NCBI GenBank assembly: GCA_023451265.1
Contig: JAEYAG010000029.1
Location: 1 to 8,667, forward strand
DNA length: 8,667 nt
Reading direction: 5' to 3'
DNA from: Actinomycetes bacterium
Lineage (GTDB): Bacteria > Actinomycetota > Actinomycetes > Actinomycetales > Microbacteriaceae
Shown here: one piece after another, positions 5,925-8,667 of the stretch
Position numbering within the stretch: position 1 is the stretch's first letter
Layout: the number at the start of each line of letters is the position of its first letter
Position numbers and translations under genes: made by a program
The notes under the pieces: model-generated
Database searches by the model: none
Told to the model about the DNA's origin: nothing
The model's input: only the letters and a program-made list of their open reading frames with translations

Positions 5925-5990
5925 GAAAGCAGGCCGATCCGGCATCTCGCGGGTCGCCGGGGGCGTTGCGGCGCACTTCCGCCTGCTTTC
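5925..5990 (-). repeat. 10-bp inverted repeat in the rimI-tsaD gap
   Basis: GAAAGCAGGC (5925-5934) and GCCTGCTTTC (5981-5990) are perfect complements separated by 46 bases. A 5-bp stem, CCGGC (5939-5943) with GCCGG (5956-5960), can form inside. The element fills most of the only long non-coding gap in the operon and ends just ahead of the tsaD ribosome binding site. There is no T-run after it, so a simple terminator is unlikely. It may be a regulatory RNA fold, an mRNA processing site or a short repetitive element. Confidence 0.5.
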
Positions 5991-5999
5991 GGAACGGCG

Positions 6000-6494
6000 T
6001 CACGAGCAGACCCCCGCATCCGCGGTCGGCTGCTGCGCGGCGACCCACGCGACCAGGTCGAGCTTCATGACGACGGCGTCGACGTCGTCGGGCTGGTAGT
6101 ACCGCGGGCGGCGGGCGATCTCGACGAACCCCTCCGAGGCGTACATCGCTGCCGCCGTGGGGTTGTCGTCGCGCACCTCGAGGAACACCTCGCGCGCCCC
6201 GCGCTCCCGGGCGGCCTGCAGCAAGGCGCGCAGCAGCGCGCGACCCCGGCCGCGGCCCCGTGAGGCCTCGGCGATCGCGATCGTCTGGATGTCGGCATCC
6301 GCCGCCCCGGCCACCGCCCGCACGCCGCCGTAGCCGAGCAGCCGGCCGGCCTCGACGTCGACGAGGTAGCGGCCGTGCGGCGAGACGAGCTCCTCGCGCA
6401 TCATCGCCTCGCTCCAGGCGTCGGTGGGGAACGACGTGCGCTCGAGGTCCATGATGGCGGCGAGGTCGTCGGCGGTGGCGGTGCGCAGCGTCAT
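6000..6494 (-). CDS. rimI: Ribosomal-protein-alanine N-acetyltransferase RimI (GNAT family)
   Basis: Acetylates protein N-termini with acetyl-CoA; the family prototype modifies ribosomal protein S18. Seen: 164 residues with the GNAT core. The acetyl-CoA pyrophosphate loop is SRGRGRGRALL (78-88). FLEVRDDNPTAAAMY (104-118) carries Glu106 and Tyr118, matching the RimI catalytic Glu and Tyr. The C-terminal RPRYYQPDDVDAVVMKL (129-145) is a RimI signature. The ATG at 6494 overlaps the tsaB stop as ATGA, which suggests coupled translation. The first residues (MTLRTATADDLAAI) match the usual start of the fold. A short Ala/Gln tail (149-164) extends beyond the domain. A role restricted to S18 is not certain, because actinobacterial RimI enzymes may be broader in specificity. 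Confidence 0.95.
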   Translation of the reverse strand: MTLRTATADDLAAIMDLERTSFPTDAWSEAMMREELVSPHGRYLVDVEAGRLLGYGGVRAVAGAADADIQTIAIAEASRGRGRGRALLRALLQAARERGAREVFLEVRDDNPTAAAMYASEGFVEIARRPRYYQPDDVDAVVMKLDLVAWVAAQQPTADAGVCS

Positions 6495-7171
6495 GATCCC
6501 ACCCGCTTGCGGGGCGCCGGGAGCGTGACGTCGGGCGCGCGCAGGTAGAGCGGTTCGGGGCCGGTGAGCTCGCGGCCCGCGGCGATCGCCCGCGCCGCGA
6601 CGACCGCGACCATGGCGGCGCTGATCTCGGTCACGTCGCGGCGTTCGGCCCGCAGCTCCCCGAGCACGGCGTCGATCTCGACGCGGGGCGCGAGGGCCGG
6701 TCCTGCGGTGCGGATGGGGAGCCCATCGGCATCCGTGCCCTCGTAGACCGAGTAGGCGACCTCGCGGCGCCGGGCGTCGGTCACGACGGCGAAGCGCGCG
6801 GGCTCGGCGAACGGGTCGGTGAGCGCCGCGGCCAGCAGGATCTGCAGGGCAGCGGCGTCGTGGCTCGGAACCGCGACGACCGGCAGCCCGCGGCCGAGTG
6901 CGAATGCGCGCGCCGCGGCGATGCCGACGCGCAGGCCGGTGAACGGACCGGGGCCCATGCCCGCCGCGACATGCGTCAGCGCGACCGATTGCGGTGCGGC
7001 CGTCGTGCCGACAGGGCCGAGCGCGGCGTCGGCGAGCGCCTGCTGCAGGAGATCGCCGATGGCCTCGGCATGGCCGAGCGGGTTGGCGCGGGAGTGCTCC
7101 GCGAACACCACTCCGTCGCCGTCGACGACTCCGACGGCCGTGCCGAGGGAGGTGTCGATGCCGAGGATCAC
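6491..7171 (-). CDS. tsaB: t6A biosynthesis protein TsaB (YeaZ family)
   Basis: TsaB is the non-catalytic ASKHA-fold partner that dimerises with TsaD and is needed for t6A37 formation in bacteria. Seen: 226 residues, typical length. The N-terminus ILGIDTSLGTAVGVV (2-16) is the degenerate phosphate loop. GPGPFTGLRVGIAAARA (73-89) and TDARRREVAY (131-140) are strong TsaB signatures, and EPLYLRAPDVT (206-216) is the usual C-terminal motif. Start: GTG at 7171 gives the conserved Met-Ile-Leu-Gly-Ile-Asp opening. A GGAAGG lies only one base from it, too close for standard spacing, while TACCCT lies 7 bases upstream, so a leaderless internal transcript is possible. It lies 30 bases after tsaE and overlaps rimI by 4 bases. 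Confidence 0.97.
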   Translation of the reverse strand: MILGIDTSLGTAVGVVDGDGVVFAEHSRANPLGHAEAIGDLLQQALADAALGPVGTTAAPQSVALTHVAAGMGPGPFTGLRVGIAAARAFALGRGLPVVAVPSHDAAALQILLAAALTDPFAEPARFAVVTDARRREVAYSVYEGTDADGLPIRTAGPALAPRVEIDAVLGELRAERRDVTEISAAMVAVVAARAIAAGRELTGPEPLYLRAPDVTLPAPRKRVGS

Positions 7172-7178
7172 GCCTTCC

Positions 7179-7184
7179 AGGGTA
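7179..7184 (-). promoter_or_regulatory. Possible internal -10 hexamer TACCCT for leaderless tsaB
   Basis: Minus-strand TACCCT fits TANNNT and is separated from the tsaB GTG by 7 bases (GGAAGGC). A weak -35-like CTGACC overlaps the tsaE stop at 7200-7205, with a 15-base spacer, shorter than ideal. It lies in the 30-base tsaE-tsaB gap. It may allow tsaB-rimI-tsaD to be transcribed separately from alr-tsaE, or be chance. Confidence 0.35.
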
Positions 7185-7201
7185 GTCGGCGCGGCGGCGG
7201 G

Positions 7202-7705
7202 TCAGCCGTGGCGCGTGATGCGGACGCGGCGCGGGGCGGCGTCTTCCATATCGGCGACGTGGGGGCCGGCCGTGCCGCACGCGGTGTCGACGCCCGTACC
7301 CGCCCACCCGCGGTCGATCTCGACCTCCCACCAGCGGTCGGCGACGGCGGCGGCGAACGGCGCGGCCCACTCCGCGATGACGACCGAGCCGGTGAAGTCG
7401 ATGTCGAGGTCGTCGAGCTCGCCGTCGGTGCCGAGCCGGTACGCGTCGACGTGCACGAGCGGCGGGCCATCGCCGAGCGAGGGGTGCGTGCGGGCGATGA
7501 CGAACGTGGGGCTCTGCACGCGCCCCCGCACCCCGAGGCCTGCGGCGATGCCGCGCGTCAGGGTCGTCTTGCCCGCGCCGAGCGGTCCGGTGAGGACGAC
7601 GAGGTCACCCGCCCGCAGCGCGTCGCCGAGCGCGCGGCCGAGCGCTTCCATCTCGGCCGGCGAGGCGATCTCCCGCTCGCCGACGAACGCGTCGAGGCCC
7701 GTCAC
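7202..7705 (-). CDS. tsaE: tRNA t6A biosynthesis ATPase TsaE
   Basis: P-loop ATPase that binds the TsaB-TsaD heterodimer and drives its turnover during t6A37 synthesis. Seen: 167 residues. Walker A is GPLGAGKTT (40-48). The switch-like SPTFVI (65-70), Walker-B-type VHVDAYRL (84-91) with Asp87, and VIAEWA (109-114) with Glu112 are all family hallmarks. The C-terminal part (about 130-167) is loosely conserved. Start: GTG at 7705 overlaps the alr stop as GTGA (7702-7705), which suggests translational coupling and fits the position of the first conserved helix. Longer readings of this frame run back through alr and are shadows. It is followed by a 30-base gap and then tsaB. Confidence 0.97.
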   Translation of the reverse strand: MTGLDAFVGEREIASPAEMEALGRALGDALRAGDLVVLTGPLGAGKTTLTRGIAAGLGVRGRVQSPTFVIARTHPSLGDGPPLVHVDAYRLGTDGELDDLDIDFTGSVVIAEWAAPFAAAVADRWWEVEIDRGWAGTGVDTACGTAGPHVADMEDAAPRRVRITRHG

Positions 7706-8667
7706 GGCGAGACCTCGCGGCGGGGCACGCGCGGCCCGATGCGGGTGACGATCTCGTAGTTGATGGTGCCCGCGGCATCCGCCCATTCCTCCACGGCCGG
7801 CACGCCGAGCGTCGGATCGCCGAAGAGCACGGCCTCGTCGCCGACCGCGACGGGGGCGTCGCCGACGTCGACGACGAACTGGTCCATCGCCACGCGGCCG
7901 GCGATCGGGAACACGCCGTCGCGGATGCGCACCGCCGCGCCGCTCGACGCCGCGCGCGGCACGCCGTCGGCGTAGCCGAGGGGTACGAGCGCGAGGGTGG
8001 TCTCGGCGGCGGTGCGGTGCTGGTATCCGTACGAGACACCCTGTCCGGCGGGCACCCGCCGGACCGCCGCGACCGCGCCGCGCAGCGTCATCGCCGGCCG
8101 CAGGCCGAGGTCGGCGGAGGTGCGATCGGCCAGCGGAGACAGCCCGTAGATCGAGAGGCCCAGCCGCACGCATCCGAACCGCGCCTCCGGCAGTGCGATC
8201 GCCGCGTGGGAGGCGGCGATGTGCCGCAGGTGCGGAGCGAGTGCGTGGGATGCCGCGAGCCCGAGCGCATCGCGGAACCGCCCGACGGCGGCGAGGTCGT
8301 CGGCCGTGCTGGTGTTGGAGAGGTGGCTGAAGATGCCGGTCACCCGCAGCCGGCCGATGCGCTCGAGCCGCGCCGCCTCGGCGAACGCGACGGCGTAGTC
8401 GGCGGGCGCGAGCCCGTTGCGTCCGAGGCCGGTCTCGACCTTGAGGTGGACGCTGACCGGCCGGTCGGCGGATGCCGCCGCCGACGCCGCCTGCAGCTGA
8501 TCGACGCTCGAGATCCCGAGCTCAATGCCGCGAGCCGCGGCGGCCGCGAAGTCGGCGCCGGGAGCGTGCAGCCACGCGAGAATCGGCGCGTCGATGCCCG
8601 CGCGCCGCAGCGCGAGCGCCTCGTCGATGTCGGAGACGCCGAGCCGCGTCGCCCCGCCCTCGAGGGC
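7702..8667 (-). CDS. alr: Alanine racemase, N-terminus beyond window
   Basis: PLP-dependent interconversion of L- and D-alanine, supplying D-Ala for peptidoglycan. Seen: 321 residues, in frame to the window edge; the N-terminus with the PLP-binding lysine lies outside. HLKVETGLGRNG carries a Lys and, seven residues on, an Arg, matching the carbamylated Lys129 and Arg136 of the well-studied Geobacillus enzyme. GIFSHLSNTS and RLGLSIYG are core barrel motifs. GVSYGYQHRT carries the second catalytic base (Tyr265 equivalent), PLGYADGVPR follows, and VAMDQFVVDVGD is the C-terminal-domain substrate loop. Every family landmark expected in this part is intact. The GTGA overlap with tsaE places it as an upstream member of the alr-tsaE-tsaB-rimI-tsaD operon, an order shared by many Actinobacteria. 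Confidence 0.98.
   Translation of the reverse strand, partial: ALEGGATRLGVSDIDEALALRRAGIDAPILAWLHAPGADFAAAAARGIELGISSVDQLQAASAAASADRPVSVHLKVETGLGRNGLAPADYAVAFAEAARLERIGRLRVTGIFSHLSNTSTADDLAAVGRFRDALGLAASHALAPHLRHIAASHAAIALPEARFGCVRLGLSIYGLSPLADRTSADLGLRPAMTLRGAVAAVRRVPAGQGVSYGYQHRTAAETTLALVPLGYADGVPRAASSGAAVRIRDGVFPIAGRVAMDQFVVDVGDAPVAVGDEAVLFGDPTLGVPAVEEWADAAGTINYEIVTRIGPRVPRREVSP

Noticed and set aside
4844..6019. Longer tsaD start at 6019
   Set aside because: The added residues are not TsaD-like, overlap the end of rimI and lack a ribosome binding site. The ATG at 5905 has GGGGAGGG at ideal spacing.
6000..7370. 456-residue fusion frame ending in RimI
   Set aside because: The upstream part is an Arg/Gly-rich shadow of tsaB. 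RimI begins at the ATG at 6494, which overlaps the tsaB stop.

Overview
This 8.7-kb window looks like chromosomal DNA of a high-GC actinobacterium, most likely of the Microbacteriaceae (Microbacterium or a close relative). The grounds are GC near 70%, third codon positions almost always G or C, GTG starts, TANNNT hexamers just upstream of start codons, and the gene order alr-tsaE-tsaB-rimI-tsaD, which is typical of Actinobacteria. The family-level placement is inference. No mobile element, tRNA, rRNA or CRISPR array was seen, and no gene-free stretch exceeds 300 bases.

Left part (1-2923, minus strand). A low-complexity, extremely acidic Asp-Asn-Ser repeat protein (1961-2923) is followed on the same strand by a dynamin-family GTPase (1-1816, cut off by the window edge). 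The 144-base gap between them holds a strong 14-bp hairpin and a second, weaker inverted repeat. The layout of a repetitive protein upstream of a dynamin recalls the mycobacterial iniB-iniA-iniC cluster, but the repeat protein does not look like IniB in sequence. This pair is the least understood and most interesting part of the window.

Middle (2924-4288). A 177-base divergent promoter region, with a GGGGAG/CTCCCC dyad and a cluster of G-runs, separates the repeat gene from a plus-strand class I SAM-dependent methyltransferase of the actinobacterial THUMP-like type. That gene starts with GTG 6 bases after a TAGGCT hexamer and is probably leaderless. It ends 7 bases from the convergent membrane-protein gene.

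Right part (4296-8667, minus strand). This is one operon read right to left: alr (alanine racemase, 5' end outside the window), tsaE, tsaB, rimI, tsaD and a small DUF4190-like membrane protein. Several junctions are 4-base start/stop overlaps (GTGA at 7702-7705, ATGA at 6491-6494 and 4844-4847), implying translational coupling. TsaB, TsaD and TsaE form the machinery that, with TsaC elsewhere, makes the t6A37 modification on ANN-decoding tRNAs. RimI is a ribosomal-protein N-alpha-acetyltransferase, and Alr supplies D-alanine for peptidoglycan. The one loose junction, rimI-tsaD (94 bases), carries a 10-bp inverted repeat just ahead of the tsaD ribosome binding site.

Across the window the word GGATGC/GCATCC occurs about 24 times, several-fold more than base composition predicts.
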